DNA from: Arthrobacter sp. NicSoilC5
GTDB taxonomy: Bacteria; Actinomycetota; Actinomycetes; Actinomycetales; Micrococcaceae
Direction: 5' to 3'
Assembly (NCBI RefSeq): GCF_019977395.1
Contig: NZ_AP024660.1
Location: forward strand, 3,472,001-3,536,000
Length of the DNA stretch: 64,000 nt
The notes under the pieces were generated by a model. That model had not been told where the DNA came from, searched no databases, and was given only the letters and a program-made list of their open reading frames with translations. Numbering within the stretch: position 1 is the stretch's first letter; each line of letters opens with the position of its first letter. Below are positions 1 through 8,139 of this stretch, one piece after another. The translations under genes and the position numbers were made by a program.

Positions 1-30
1 TTGTGCACACGTTGACTGCCTCTTTGGCCA

Positions 31-59
31 TTGAAGTGCATCCTTTGTGCAGCAATACT
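31..59 (+). promoter_or_regulatory. candidate promoter of the MHS transporter gene
   Basis: A -35-like TTGAAG at 31-36 and a -10-like AATACT at 54-59 are separated by exactly 17 bases, and the transporter starts about 60 bases downstream. The hexamer TTGTGC also recurs at 1, 45 and 72. The boxes are only partly consensus, so this is a candidate. Confidence 0.35.
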
Positions 60-92
60 CATCTGAGTCACTTGTGCTGGAGATCACAGCGC

Positions 93-108
93 GTGTCAAT
101 GTGGACAC
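93..108. promoter_or_regulatory. candidate operator upstream of MHS transporter
   Basis: The sequence GTGTCAATGTGGACAC is an inverted repeat (GTGTC/GACAC, 6-base spacer). It sits between the candidate promoter and the ribosome binding site (GGAG at 111-114), a place where a repressor would block transcription. It contains ATGTGGAC, which recurs upstream of the IclR gene at 7250 and, in related form, before the CoA-transferase gene. Confidence 0.35.
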
Positions 109-119
109 TAGGAGAAACA

Positions 120-1499
120 ATGAGCGTAGAGCAGCGCCCGGCCAACAACGCCGGGCATGCACCCGAAGGATCAGGACTGAAGAGGATTGTTGCCGCCTCC
201 ATGGTGGGCACCGTTGTGGAATGGTACGAGTTCTTCCTCTACGCCACCGCTGCCACCCTGGTCTTCGGCAAGTACTTCTTTCCGTCAACGGGCAACGACC
301 TGGACGGAATCATCCAGGCCTTCCTCACCTACGCCGTCGGCTTCATCGCCCGTCCCCTGGGCGGCATCGTGTTCGGCCAGATCGGTGACAAGCTGGGCCG
401 CAAACCCACCCTGCAGCTCACCATCGTGATCATCGGCATCTCCACGTTCCTGATGGGCTGCCTGCCCGGCTTCGCCGACATCGGTTACCTGGCCCCCGCG
501 CTGCTGGTGGCCCTGCGCTTCATCCAGGGCTTCGCCCTGGGCGGCGAGTGGGGCGGCGCCGTGCTCCTGGTGGCCGAACACAGCCCCAACAAGACGCGCG
601 CCTTCTGGTCCAGCTGGCCCCAGGCCGCCGTCCCGGTGGGCAACCTCCTGGCCACCCTGGTGCTGTACATCATGTCCACCGCCCTCAGCAGCGAGGCGTT
701 CCTCGGCTGGGGCTGGCGCGTGGCGTTCTGGCTCTCCGCCGTTATCGTCTTCGTGGGCTACTACATCCGCACCAACGTCAGCGAGTCGCCCATCTTCCTC
801 GAAGCCAAGGAACTGGTGGAGAAGGAACAGGCCGTCAGCTACGGCGTCTTCGAGGTCCTGCGCAAGTACCCCAAGGGCATCTTCCAGGCCATGGGCCTGC
901 GGTTCGCGGAAAACATCATGTACTACCTGGTGGTCAGCTTCGCGATTGTCTACCTCAAGAGCGTGCACAAGTACGACACTTCATCGCTCCTGCTGGCGCT
1001 GCTGATCGCCCACGTCATCCACTTCGCCATCATTCCGCAGTACGGCCGGCTGGCAGACCGGATCGGCCGCAAGCCCGTCTACCTGGCGGGTGCCATCCTG
1101 GGTGCCACCTGGCCGTTCTTCGCCTTCCCGATGTTCGATACCCGGAACGCAGTGGTCATCGTCCTGGCCGTCACCATCGGCCTGTGCCTGCACGGCCTGA
1201 TGTACGCGGGACAGCCGGCCATCATGGCCGAGATGTTCCCCACCCGCATGCGGTACTCGGGCGCATCCCTCGGCTCGCAGGTCACGTCCATCTTCGCCGG
1301 ATCCCTGGCGCCGCTGCTGGCCACCCAGTGGCTGAAGGACACCGGTTCGTGGGTGCCCACCGCCATTTACCTGGTGGTGGCCTGTGCCATCACCACCGTG
1401 GCCGTGCTAAGCCTGAAGGAAACCAAGGGCATTGCCCTGGAGGATGTGGACAAGGAAGACGCGGCCCGCGAAGGTCTGCTGACCGCTGCACGGCGTTGA
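120..1499 (+). CDS. MFS transporter, metabolite:H+ symporter (MHS) family
   Basis: Predicted 459-residue inner-membrane symporter with about 12 transmembrane segments. The N-terminal 'VVEWYEFFLYATAA' stretch, the loop 'GDKLGRKP', and 'RFIQGFALGGEWGGAV' in the first half are hallmarks of the MHS branch, whose members import organic acids and osmolytes such as alpha-ketoglutarate, shikimate, proline or betaine. The ATG at 120 is chosen over the upstream in-frame start at 3 because GGAG lies at 111-114 and conserved sequence begins just after it. A 3-hydroxybutyrate dehydrogenase follows after 75 bases on the same strand, so a small ketoacid or hydroxyacid is a plausible substrate; that is inference. 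Substrate cannot be read from sequence. Confidence 0.9.
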   Translation: MSVEQRPANNAGHAPEGSGLKRIVAASMVGTVVEWYEFFLYATAATLVFGKYFFPSTGNDLDGIIQAFLTYAVGFIARPLGGIVFGQIGDKLGRKPTLQLTIVIIGISTFLMGCLPGFADIGYLAPALLVALRFIQGFALGGEWGGAVLLVAEHSPNKTRAFWSSWPQAAVPVGNLLATLVLYIMSTALSSEAFLGWGWRVAFWLSAVIVFVGYYIRTNVSESPIFLEAKELVEKEQAVSYGVFEVLRKYPKGIFQAMGLRFAENIMYYLVVSFAIVYLKSVHKYDTSSLLLALLIAHVIHFAIIPQYGRLADRIGRKPVYLAGAILGATWPFFAFPMFDTRNAVVIVLAVTIGLCLHGLMYAGQPAIMAEMFPTRMRYSGASLGSQVTSIFAGSLAPLLATQWLKDTGSWVPTAIYLVVACAITTVAVLSLKETKGIALEDVDKEDAAREGLLTAARR

Positions 1500-1574
1500 C
1501 CTGGCTGGTGGGCTGACCGGGGCGTTTGACCGGTTGGGCGCACAAGTCGTTGGCTGTACACAAGGAGAACTGCA

Positions 1575-2324
1575 ATGGACAACACATTGAATGGACGCAA
1601 GGCGCTGGTCACCGGCGGAGCCAGCGGAATCGGGGCCGCGTGCGTGCGCGCACTTGCGGCGCGGGGAGCCAAAGTGGTGGTGGCCGACGTCGACGCCGCC
1701 GCTGCTGCGGCCCTCGCCGATGAGGTGGGCGGGAGTGCCTGGGAAGTGGACCTGCTGGATGTCGACGCCCTGGCCGCACTGAGCCTGGACTGCGACATCC
1801 TGGTCAACAACGCCGGCATCCAGCGCATCAACCCCATCGAGGAGTTCGATCCCGCGGACTTCCGCCGGATCATCAGCCTGATGCTGGAGGCCCCGTTCCT
1901 GCTCATCCGGGCCGCCCTGCCGCACATGTACGCCAACAACTTCGGCCGCGTCATCAACCTGTCCTCGGTGCACGGCCTCCGCGCATCTCCGTTCAAAAGC
2001 GCGTATGTCTCCGCCAAGCACGGTCTCGAAGGACTCAGCAAGGTGACCGCACTTGAAGGGGGCCCGCACGGTGTTACATCGAACTGCGTCAACCCCGGAT
2101 ACGTGCGCACGCCCTTGGTGGAGAAGCAGCTCGCGGACCAGGCCAAGATGCACGGCATCCCGGAGTCCGAGGTCCTCGCGAAGGTGATGCTCACCGAAGC
2201 CGCCATCAAGCGCCTGGTGGAACCGGACGAGGTAGCCTCCCTGGTGGCCTGGCTGGCGTCCCCGGATGCCGGCATGGTCACCGGTGCCAGCTACACCATG
2301 GACGGCGGCTGGTCAGCCCGTTAG
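1575..2324 (+). CDS. bdhA: SDR family dehydrogenase, probable D-3-hydroxybutyrate dehydrogenase
   Basis: 249-residue classical short-chain dehydrogenase. Visible motifs are the cofactor loop TGGASGIG (about residues 13-20), NNAG (78-81), and the catalytic Tyr144-x3-Lys148 in 'YVSAKHG', with Ser130/131 before it. The 'NLSSVHG' and 'SAKHGLEGLSKV' stretches are typical of D-beta-hydroxybutyrate dehydrogenases, which oxidise 3-hydroxybutyrate to acetoacetate with NAD+ in the cytoplasm. AAGGAG at 1562-1567 precedes the ATG. It lies downstream of the MHS transporter and is probably cotranscribed. Acetoacetate is also a product expected from the HMG-CoA-lyase-type enzyme at 9555. Exact substrate among related SDRs is not certain. 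Confidence 0.82.
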   Translation: MDNTLNGRKALVTGGASGIGAACVRALAARGAKVVVADVDAAAAAALADEVGGSAWEVDLLDVDALAALSLDCDILVNNAGIQRINPIEEFDPADFRRIISLMLEAPFLLIRAALPHMYANNFGRVINLSSVHGLRASPFKSAYVSAKHGLEGLSKVTALEGGPHGVTSNCVNPGYVRTPLVEKQLADQAKMHGIPESEVLAKVMLTEAAIKRLVEPDEVASLVAWLASPDAGMVTGASYTMDGGWSAR

Positions 2325-2328
2325 TACA

Positions 2329-2592
2329 TCAGTCCAGGGGCTTGACCAGCCGGTGGTCAAAGAAGAAGACGCCGTACGGGGTCTTCACTCCCACTGACCG
2401 GCGGTCCTGCCACACGACGACCCCTTCGCGCCTGCCGCTGAAGGGGTCGTCGCCTATGACCGTGTCCCCAACCCGGTAAGGGCAGCGGGGGCTGAAAACC
2501 GTCAACGTCCGGCCCCATGCCCCCGAAAGGGCAGCCCCGAGGCTGACGGGCCGGCCCATGCCGGCAAGATCCTGTACGTAGTCCTTGGCCAT
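2329..2592 (-). CDS. hypothetical protein, 87 residues
   Basis: Not recognised. The start ATG at 2592 is supported by GGAGGAG about 8 bases upstream; a longer frame to 2700 lacks such a site. The protein is soluble, rich in Gly/Val, with an aromatic patch 'VFFFDHRLVKPLD' at its end and a stretch 'CPYRVGDTVIGDDPFSGRREG' region that looks like a small beta-barrel (SH3/KOW-like) fold. It is convergent with bdhA, separated by only four bases, with no terminator hairpin evident between them. Confidence 0.6.
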   Translation of the reverse strand: MAKDYVQDLAGMGRPVSLGAALSGAWGRTLTVFSPRCPYRVGDTVIGDDPFSGRREGVVVWQDRRSVGVKTPYGVFFFDHRLVKPLD

Positions 2593-2759
2593 GCGACCAA
2601 CTCCTCCGAGCGGCAGCCCGCCGCCTGCTAACGGTGCTGGTTGGCGGAACGCTCCCAGCAGAGGATGGTCCTCCCATTCCGGCCGCCACCGTACGCCCAC
2701 GCTATGCGCTATTCACACCAGCCACACCAGTAACAGGTACTCGAGTTTGGGTGCCGGTA

Positions 2760-3134
2760 CTACTTGGCCTTCCCGGTCCCGTTAATGATCTCGTCGGCGT
2801 TGTCGAACGCCCAGGCCACCAGCGGCACCAGCAGCGCGCTCAACTCGTAGCCCCGCTCGGTGAGGCTGTAGTCAACCCGTGGAGGGATGACCGGCTGCGC
2901 GTCCCTGCTGACCAGGCCGTCGCGTTCCAGCGTCTTCAGCGTCTGTGCCAGCATTTTCTCGCTGATGCCCTCGGCCCGCCGTCGTAAGTCACTCCACCGC
3001 TGCTCACCCTCGGACAGGGCCACCAGGATCAGGACACCCCATTTGCTGGTGACGTGGTCCAGCACGGTCCGGCTGGGGCACCCGGCCGCGAACACGCCGT
3101 CGGCAAATGCGGGAGGCAGGGGAGCTGCTTTCAT
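2760..3134 (-). CDS. HxlR-family transcriptional regulator, QorR-like redox sensor
   Basis: 124-residue winged-helix protein of the HxlR (DUF24) family: 'CPSRTVLDHVTSKWGVLILV' near the N terminus, then 'RWSDLRRRAEGISEKMLAQTL' recognition region and 'LERDGLVSR'. It has a single cysteine, Cys19, at the position used by the QorR/YodB group to sense quinones or diamide; this residue is seen, its function is inferred from the family. The gene is divergent from the QorB-like reductase at 3256 with a 121-base shared intergenic region containing the inverted repeat AGTAC-N15-GTACT (3157-3181). A regulator/target pair of this kind is known in corynebacteria (QorR with a quinone reductase). Repression of both genes until oxidised is the expected mode. 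Confidence 0.88.
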   Translation of the reverse strand: MKAAPLPPAFADGVFAAGCPSRTVLDHVTSKWGVLILVALSEGEQRWSDLRRRAEGISEKMLAQTLKTLERDGLVSRDAQPVIPPRVDYSLTERGYELSALLVPLVAWAFDNADEIINGTGKAK

Positions 3135-3156
3135 GGGCCCAGCTTACCTGGAGGTC

Positions 3157-3181
3157 AGTACCTTACTTCAAAGTGCGTACT
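3157..3181. promoter_or_regulatory. candidate HxlR operator
   Basis: Inverted repeat AGTAC (3157-3161) and GTACT (3177-3181) with 15 bases between, placed in the middle of the divergent hxlR/qorB-like intergenic region. Short GTAC-containing dyads are common HxlR-family binding sites. Identified by eye only. Confidence 0.4.
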
Positions 3182-3255
3182 CTCTTTCGGGAAGTTATCT
3201 GCCGCCGGCCCGGTTGTGCCCACTGACAGAGCAAAAAATCCCGAAAGGAATCATT

Positions 3256-4119
3256 GTGAGCATCGTTGTTACAGGCGCCACCGGCCAGCTTGGCCGCCAC
3301 GTTCTTGAAGCCCTCCTGGAACGCGGCGTGCCGGCCGGAGAAATCGTCGCAGCAGGCCGGTCCGTTGAAAAGCTCGCTGACTTCGCTGCACGCGGGGTTC
3401 AAGTGAAGGCGATGGATTATGCCGACGCCGGTTCAGTCGCTGCTGCCCTGAAGGGTGCCAAGCGCGTGCTGCTGATCTCCGGCAGCGAAGTGGGACAGCG
3501 GGTTGACCAGCACCGCACCGTCATCGAAGCCGCCAGGGCCGAGGGCGTGGAGCTTCTTGCCTATACCAGCATCGCCAACGCTGACGCCACCGCCATGTTG
3601 CTGGCCGACGAGCACAAGGCCACTGAAGCCCTGCTGCGTGAATCGGGTGTTCCTTTCGTGCTGCTGCGCAACGGCTGGTACCTGGAAAACTACACCGAAC
3701 AGCTTCCCGGGACCCTCGCGCAGGGCGCCGTTGCAGGAAGCGCCGGTGACGGCAAGGTCAGTGGTGCCTCTCGGGCCGACTACGCCTACGCAGCCGCCGC
3801 AGTCCTGGTGGCCGACGACCAGGCCGGCAAAGTCTACGAACTGGGCGGCGACGACGCGTTCAGCATGGCCGACCTCGCATCGGAGATCAGCGCTGCCACC
3901 GGAAAGTCCATCAGCTACAACAACCTGCCCGCGGGGGAGTACGCAGGCCTGCTCGCATCCGTGGGCGTGCCGGAGGCTTTCGCTGAAATCCTTGCGGACT
4001 CCGACCTTGGCATTGCGCGCGGCGATCTCCTGGTCAGCACCGGCGACCTCCGCCGGCTGATCGGGCGCCCGACGACGTCCCTTGGCCAGGCGGTCAGGGC
4101 CGCCGCTGCTGCCGCTTAG
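3256..4119 (+). CDS. NAD(P)-binding oxidoreductase, QorB/NmrA-like quinone reductase
   Basis: 287-residue atypical SDR. 'SIVVTGATGQLGRHVLEALL' at the very N terminus is the GxxGxxG nucleotide-binding motif, followed by 'AAGRSVEKL' that would contact NADPH, and 'LLRNGWYLENYTEQLPG' typical of QorB (YtfG) and NmrA-like proteins. These enzymes reduce quinones with NADPH. The GTG at 3256 is chosen because the Rossmann strand begins immediately after it and GAAAGGA lies about 7 bases upstream; upstream in-frame codons would add a tail unlike the family. It is divergent from its probable regulator (HxlR, 2760-3134) and ends before a strong intrinsic terminator. Confidence 0.88.
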   Translation: MSIVVTGATGQLGRHVLEALLERGVPAGEIVAAGRSVEKLADFAARGVQVKAMDYADAGSVAAALKGAKRVLLISGSEVGQRVDQHRTVIEAARAEGVELLAYTSIANADATAMLLADEHKATEALLRESGVPFVLLRNGWYLENYTEQLPGTLAQGAVAGSAGDGKVSGASRADYAYAAAAVLVADDQAGKVYELGGDDAFSMADLASEISAATGKSISYNNLPAGEYAGLLASVGVPEAFAEILADSDLGIARGDLLVSTGDLRRLIGRPTTSLGQAVRAAAAAA

Positions 4120-4132
4120 GACGGCGGAACGC

Positions 4133-4174
4133 AAAAGGTGCCCGGCCCCATGAGGGGCCGGGCACCTTTTTTGT
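4133..4174 (+). terminator. intrinsic terminator after the QorB-like gene
   Basis: A 17-bp GC-rich stem (AAAAGGTGCCCGGCCCC pairing with its complement), 4-base loop ATGA at 4150-4153, then a T run from 4166. The A tract on the left makes it potentially bidirectional, but the convergent gene ends nearly 70 bases further on. Confidence 0.9.
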
Positions 4175-4240
4175 TGTGCTTGCCGGAGCGCGGCGTTATT
4201 CGCTGGTTGGGCGCCGCCCGCGGTCAGGCATAGCGTGGCA

Positions 4241-5317
4241 TCACTTCACGAGGTCGTTGGTGTACGTATCGGCCAGCTTGATCTCCTTGTTTCCCACGTC
4301 CGGGTTGGCTACCTGCTGGGTCTTCAGGACTGCCTTGACGCCGTCGTCGGTGAATGTGCCGTCCTTGCTCAGGGTCTTCTTGAGGTCCTCGATCACCTTG
4401 GCATAGAGGTCCTTGTCTCCGCCGGCGAAGCTTTCCGGCATCTTGGCCGCGATTTCGGCGCCCGAATGCCCGTTGATGTACTCCAGGGTCCGCTTGATGG
4501 CCTTGGCCAGCTTGGCGGCGGTGTCCTTGTTCTGGTTCAGCCACTCGGTCTTGGCGTAAAGGCAGGCGGAAGGCCAGGAATCGGTGGCGAACACTTCCTT
4601 CAGGCCCTCCGACGTGCGGACATCCTCCAGTACTACGGGATTGTGGCCGATGCGCTTGGTGAGGACTGACACGTCCGGTTCGAGCATGACGGCTGCATCC
4701 ACCTGGCCCTGCTCGACAGCGGCAACGGCGGAAGACCCGGCGCCGATGGCGGACACGGCTGCATCAGTCTGTTGCATGTTGTTCTTCGCCAGCAGGAACT
4801 TCACGAACATGTCCGTGGAGGAGCCCGGAGCCGTGACGCCGACGTTCTTGCCCTTCAGGTCGGCAATGGATTTGATCTGGCCTTCGTTCTTCGGGGCCAC
4901 CAGCAGCGCAAGGCCCGAGGACTGGCCCATGTCCACGAACGCCTTGATCTGCTGGTTCTTGGCCTGCATCTGGATCGTGTGCTCGTAGTAGCCGCTGGTC
5001 ACGTTGGTGCTGCCGCCGATCATGGCGGTCAGGGCCTTGGAGCCGCCTTGGAGGTCCTGAAGCTCAACGTCCACGCCCTCATCCTTGTAGTACCCAAGTT
5101 GCTGGGCCAGGGTGGTCGGCAGGTAGGTCAGGAGGGTCTGTCCGCCGACGCCGATGACCACCTTGCCGCCCCCGCCGCCGGCAGCGGCGGATCCGCTTTG
5201 GCCGGGAGGGGCGGCCGCGGGGGCGCCACAGGCGGAGAGCGCCAGGGCAACCGACGCAATCAGGGTCAGTGGCCGGAGGAGGACCCGGCCACGGCGCCGG
5301 GTTGCTTTCTGTGTCAT
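4241..5317 (-). CDS. ABC transporter substrate-binding lipoprotein, NMT1/SsuA-like
   Basis: 358-residue exported solute-binding protein. The N terminus has basic residues, a hydrophobic stretch 'LTLIASVALALSACG' ending in a lipobox (LSAC), then a Gly/Ala-rich linker, so it should be a membrane-anchored lipoprotein. 'LPTTLAQQLGYYKDEGVDVELQDL' and 'DLKGKNVGVTAPGSSTDMFV' are typical of the NMT1/THI5/SsuA group that binds sulfonates, nitrate, thiamine precursors or aromatic acids. ATG at 5317 is preceded by AAAGGGAC; a longer frame to 5407 would put 30 extra residues before the signal peptide. It is first in the order ATPase-permease-binding protein on the minus strand, transcribed last. Confidence 0.9.
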   Translation of the reverse strand: MTQKATRRRGRVLLRPLTLIASVALALSACGAPAAAPPGQSGSAAAGGGGGKVVIGVGGQTLLTYLPTTLAQQLGYYKDEGVDVELQDLQGGSKALTAMIGGSTNVTSGYYEHTIQMQAKNQQIKAFVDMGQSSGLALLVAPKNEGQIKSIADLKGKNVGVTAPGSSTDMFVKFLLAKNNMQQTDAAVSAIGAGSSAVAAVEQGQVDAAVMLEPDVSVLTKRIGHNPVVLEDVRTSEGLKEVFATDSWPSACLYAKTEWLNQNKDTAAKLAKAIKRTLEYINGHSGAEIAAKMPESFAGGDKDLYAKVIEDLKKTLSKDGTFTDDGVKAVLKTQQVANPDVGNKEIKLADTYTNDLVK

Positions 5318-5382
5318 GAGTGTCCCTTTCAGGCGGGTTGTTGAGTTTCTGCGCCGGTAATGCAGCTGTTGGCCGGTCGGGC

Positions 5383-6249
5383 TCAGGAAGACCGGACCGG
5401 GCGCCACCTGAGCAGGTGCCGTTCCAGGCGGTTGACGAGGAGGTCGATGATCAGCACGACGATCATGAGGATGAACATCCCCGCGAACACGCCCTTGGTA
5501 TCGAATACGCCCTGCGCCTGCGCGATGGCGTATCCCACGCCGCCCGAAGCGCCCAGGTACTCACCCACCACTGCGCCGGTAATGGCGAAGCCGACGCTGA
5601 TATGCAGGCTGGAGAAGATCCAGGTCAGTGCACTCGGAATGAAGACGTGGCGCAGGAGCTGCTTTTCGCTGGCCCCCAGCATCCTGGCGTTGTCCACCAG
5701 GACCCGGTCCACGCTCTTGACGCCTTCCAGGGTGTTGAAGAAGACGATGAAAAACACCAGGGTGAAGCCGAATGCGACCTTGGACCAGATGCCAAGGCCG
5801 AACCACAGCAGGAAGATCGGAGCCAGGACCACGCGGGGGAGCGCGTTGAACATCTGGAGGAAGGGGTCCAGCAACCGTTCAAGGAAGCGGACGCGGGCGA
5901 GGATGAAGCCCAGGAGGAGTCCGACGGCGGCCCCGACCAGGAAGGCGAGGATGGCTTCCTGCATGGTCACCCAGAGATGGGGGAACACGAACCCTGAGGA
6001 CACCCAGAGCCATACGGTCTGGAAGATGTCCGAGGGCAGGGGGAAGAAGAATTCGTCAATCACCCCGGCCCGGCCAAGGACCTCCCACGCTCCCAGGACG
6101 AGGACCGTGAGGAGGAGCTGGATGCTCCGCATGGCCAGGGGTGACATTTCTCCCCGGCGGGCTGACCTGCTGACGGGGCTGCGGTCCTGGGTGCTGCCGG
6201 GAGAGCCGTTCCCGCGGGAACCCGGCCTCCGTGAACCGAGGATGGTCAT
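5383..6249 (-). CDS. ABC transporter permease, SsuC/TauC family
   Basis: 288-residue membrane protein with about six transmembrane segments beginning near residue 40 ('SIQLLLTVLVLGAWEVLG'). The 'EYLGASGGVGYAIAQAQG' segment carries the EAA-like loop (EyLGA...G) that docks the ATPase, typical of SsuC/TauC permeases. The start overlaps the stop of the ATPase gene by four bases, showing translational coupling; the binding protein gene follows after 65 bases. The hydrophilic first 35 residues are unusual and a later start (Met35 or Met40) is possible. Confidence 0.9.
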   Translation of the reverse strand: MTILGSRRPGSRGNGSPGSTQDRSPVSRSARRGEMSPLAMRSIQLLLTVLVLGAWEVLGRAGVIDEFFFPLPSDIFQTVWLWVSSGFVFPHLWVTMQEAILAFLVGAAVGLLLGFILARVRFLERLLDPFLQMFNALPRVVLAPIFLLWFGLGIWSKVAFGFTLVFFIVFFNTLEGVKSVDRVLVDNARMLGASEKQLLRHVFIPSALTWIFSSLHISVGFAITGAVVGEYLGASGGVGYAIAQAQGVFDTKGVFAGMFILMIVVLIIDLLVNRLERHLLRWRPVRSS

Positions 6250-7085
6250 GCTGCCTCGCCTTCCTCTGCCATGGCGCTTTCGTAGGTCTTTGAGACTTCG
6301 ATTTTCAGGCGGCCCCAGATCTCCCGGTGCAGGGCAACGAAGCGCGGGTCATCCCGGATGTCCAGCAGGTCGCGGGGGCGGGGAATGTCGATCTGGTAGC
6401 TTCCCACCACGGTGCTCCCGGGGCCTGCGCCCAGGATGAGCACTTCGTCGGACAAGGCAATCGCTTCGTCGAGGTCGTGGGTAATGAAGACCACCGCCTT
6501 GCCGGATTCCTGCCAAAGCTGCAGGAGCTCGTTTTCCATGATCTGGCGGGTCTGGACGTCGAGGGCGGAAAACGGCTCGTCCATGAGGAGGATGTCCGGG
6601 TTTACGATCCAGGCCTGGGCGATGGCGGTGCGCTTGCGCATCCCGCCGCTGAGCTGGTGCGGATAGAGGTCCGCAAAGTTCTTGAGGCCCACTTTTTCGA
6701 GCCAGCGCCGCGATTCCGAGTGGGCCTCGGCCTTGGAAACGCCGGCCATGGTCAGGCCCAGGCTGACGTTGTCGATGACGGTCTTCCACGGCAGCAGGGC
6801 GTCCTGCTGGAACATGTAGGACGCCCGGCGGTTCACTCCCGACACCGGTTCGCCGAAGCTCTTGACCTCGCCGAAGCTGGGTGTCAGGAGGCCTGCTGCC
6901 ATGTTCAGGATGGTGGACTTTCCTGATCCGGTCGGGCCAACGATCGAGACGAAGCGGCCGGGTTCAACCTTTAGGTCGATGTCGCGGACTGCGAAGTAGG
7001 TCTCGCCTCCGGAGGTTGGAAATTGTTTGGTGCACCCGGTGAGCTCCACGGCATATCCGGACGTGGCTGGCTGTGCAGCTGGCAT
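6246..7085 (-). CDS. ABC transporter ATPase, SsuB/TauB family
   Basis: 279-residue cytoplasmic ATPase that powers the permease encoded immediately downstream. Walker A GPTGSGKST (residues 50-58), Q-loop 'MFQQDALLPW', signature 'LSGGMRKR', Walker B 'ILLMDEPFSALD' and the H-loop 'VFITHDLDEAI' are all present, so it should be active. GGAAGAGG precedes the ATG. It is the first gene of the three-gene importer operon and is divergent from an IclR regulator at 7317, which probably controls it. Confidence 0.93.
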   Translation of the reverse strand: MPAAQPATSGYAVELTGCTKQFPTSGGETYFAVRDIDLKVEPGRFVSIVGPTGSGKSTILNMAAGLLTPSFGEVKSFGEPVSGVNRRASYMFQQDALLPWKTVIDNVSLGLTMAGVSKAEAHSESRRWLEKVGLKNFADLYPHQLSGGMRKRTAIAQAWIVNPDILLMDEPFSALDVQTRQIMENELLQLWQESGKAVVFITHDLDEAIALSDEVLILGAGPGSTVVGSYQIDIPRPRDLLDIRDDPRFVALHREIWGRLKIEVSKTYESAMAEEGEAA

Positions 7086-7172
7086 CTTTGCCTCTTCCCG
7101 GCCAACTCCGGCCGCTTGTTTCCCCCTGCTGGTTCACGCTCTCGGAACGATGGTGGTGCATCGGTCCGCGTC

Positions 7173-7195
7173 CGGAGTCCCGTGTACGGACTCCG
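7173..7195. promoter_or_regulatory. inverted repeat in divergent ABC/IclR intergenic region
   Basis: Perfect 8-bp arms CGGAGTCC (7173-7180) and GGACTCCG (7188-7195) with a 7-base spacer, lying 88 bases upstream of the ATPase gene. It is a good candidate operator for the IclR protein encoded next door, or an mRNA leader hairpin for the importer operon. Confidence 0.45.
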
Positions 7196-7225
7196 TTTGT
7201 ACTACTCATCAGCAGGACTGGCCCG

Positions 7226-7257
7226 CCACATCGTGGGTTCTCCATCATGATGTGGAC
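7226..7257. promoter_or_regulatory. second inverted repeat with GTCCACAT motif
   Basis: Arms CCACATC (7226-7232) and GATGTGG (7249-7255) flank a 16-base spacer. The right arm extends into ATGTGGAC (7250-7257), the same octamer seen before the MHS gene (99-106) and related to two copies before the CoA-transferase gene. This suggests autoregulation of the IclR gene and a small regulon. Confidence 0.4.
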
Positions 7258-7316
7258 CTGATGCTAACAGTTACTTCGGTCACACTCAACGCCCCCACGG
7301 CTCATACACTTTCCCC

Positions 7317-8090
7317 ATGAGCTCCAGCGAAACGTCGGCCACGCCCCTGTTGGTCCTGCGAAAGATCACTGCCATCCTCGATGCCTTTTCCCTCGTCCGG
7401 CCCGAGTTGTCGCTGGCTGAGATCCGTTCCAGTACGGGGGTGCCGCACTCCACGGTGCAGCGCCTGGTGGCGAACATGGTGCAGGAAGGGATCCTGGACC
7501 GGCACGGGGACCGCTACCGGGTAGGGGTGCGGATGGCCCACTGGGCTGCGCCGGCAACCCAGGGCCTGGATTTCCTGGAACTGCTGACCCCCGTGCTGCG
7601 GAGGCTTCGTGACGAACTGGGTGAGACGGCCTGCATCTTCCGCGAATCCCAGGGAAAGCGCGTCTGCATTGCCTTGGCTGAGACCCGCCGCATGCTCCGG
7701 CGGGCGGTGAGCGTGGGTGAAATCATGCCGCTGCACGTGGGTGCGGCGGGCCGGGTCCTGCTGGCCTGGAACCCGGAAGTTGCGGATGAGGTGTACCGGT
7801 CGGGCCTGGCGTCCCTGACCGACCAGACCATTACCGATGCCGCGAGCCTGGAGGAATCGGTTGCGAAAGTCCGGGCAGATGGTTTCGCCATCACTACCGG
7901 TGAGCGCGTGTCCGGCGCCAGCGGAATCTCAGCTCCGATCTTCGGGCCGCAGGGTGAACTCTTCGGGGCCCTGACGGTGATGGGTCCCGCGCTGAGGATG
8001 CCCTTTGACGTCTGTGCGTCCTGGGTGGAACAGGTACTGGCGGCCGCTGAGGAGGGCACCCGGATGATCGGCGGCACCATCCCCCAGTAG
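7317..8090 (+). CDS. IclR-family transcriptional regulator
   Basis: 257-residue regulator. An N-terminal winged helix (about residues 10-75; 'SLAEIRSSTGVPHSTVQRLVANMVQEG') is followed by the IclR effector domain ('LHVGAAGRVLLAWNP', 'SGASGISAPIFGPQGELFGALTVMGP'). It is flanked by the divergent ABC importer and the codirectional CoA-transferase/lyase genes, its likely targets. No Shine-Dalgarno is visible; TACACT at 7305-7310 lies seven bases before the ATG, the spacing of a -10 box for a leaderless transcript. The ligand is unknown but is probably the imported compound or its CoA ester. Confidence 0.9.
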   Translation: MSSSETSATPLLVLRKITAILDAFSLVRPELSLAEIRSSTGVPHSTVQRLVANMVQEGILDRHGDRYRVGVRMAHWAAPATQGLDFLELLTPVLRRLRDELGETACIFRESQGKRVCIALAETRRMLRRAVSVGEIMPLHVGAAGRVLLAWNPEVADEVYRSGLASLTDQTITDAASLEESVAKVRADGFAITTGERVSGASGISAPIFGPQGELFGALTVMGPALRMPFDVCASWVEQVLAAAEEGTRMIGGTIPQ

Positions 8091-8112
8091 GACAGGTTCT
8101 CAGATCCCTCTA

Positions 8113-8139
8113 TCCACATTGTGAATTTGGGTCCACAAT
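8113..8139. promoter_or_regulatory. paired GTCCACA-type motifs before CoA-transferase gene
   Basis: TCCACATTGTGA (8113-8124) and TCCACAATATGA (8132-8143) are imperfect direct copies 19 bases apart; together they also form the dyad ATTGTG (8118-8123)/CACAAT (8134-8139). They lie about 90-115 bases upstream of the start and match the octamers near 99 and 7250. Confidence 0.4.
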
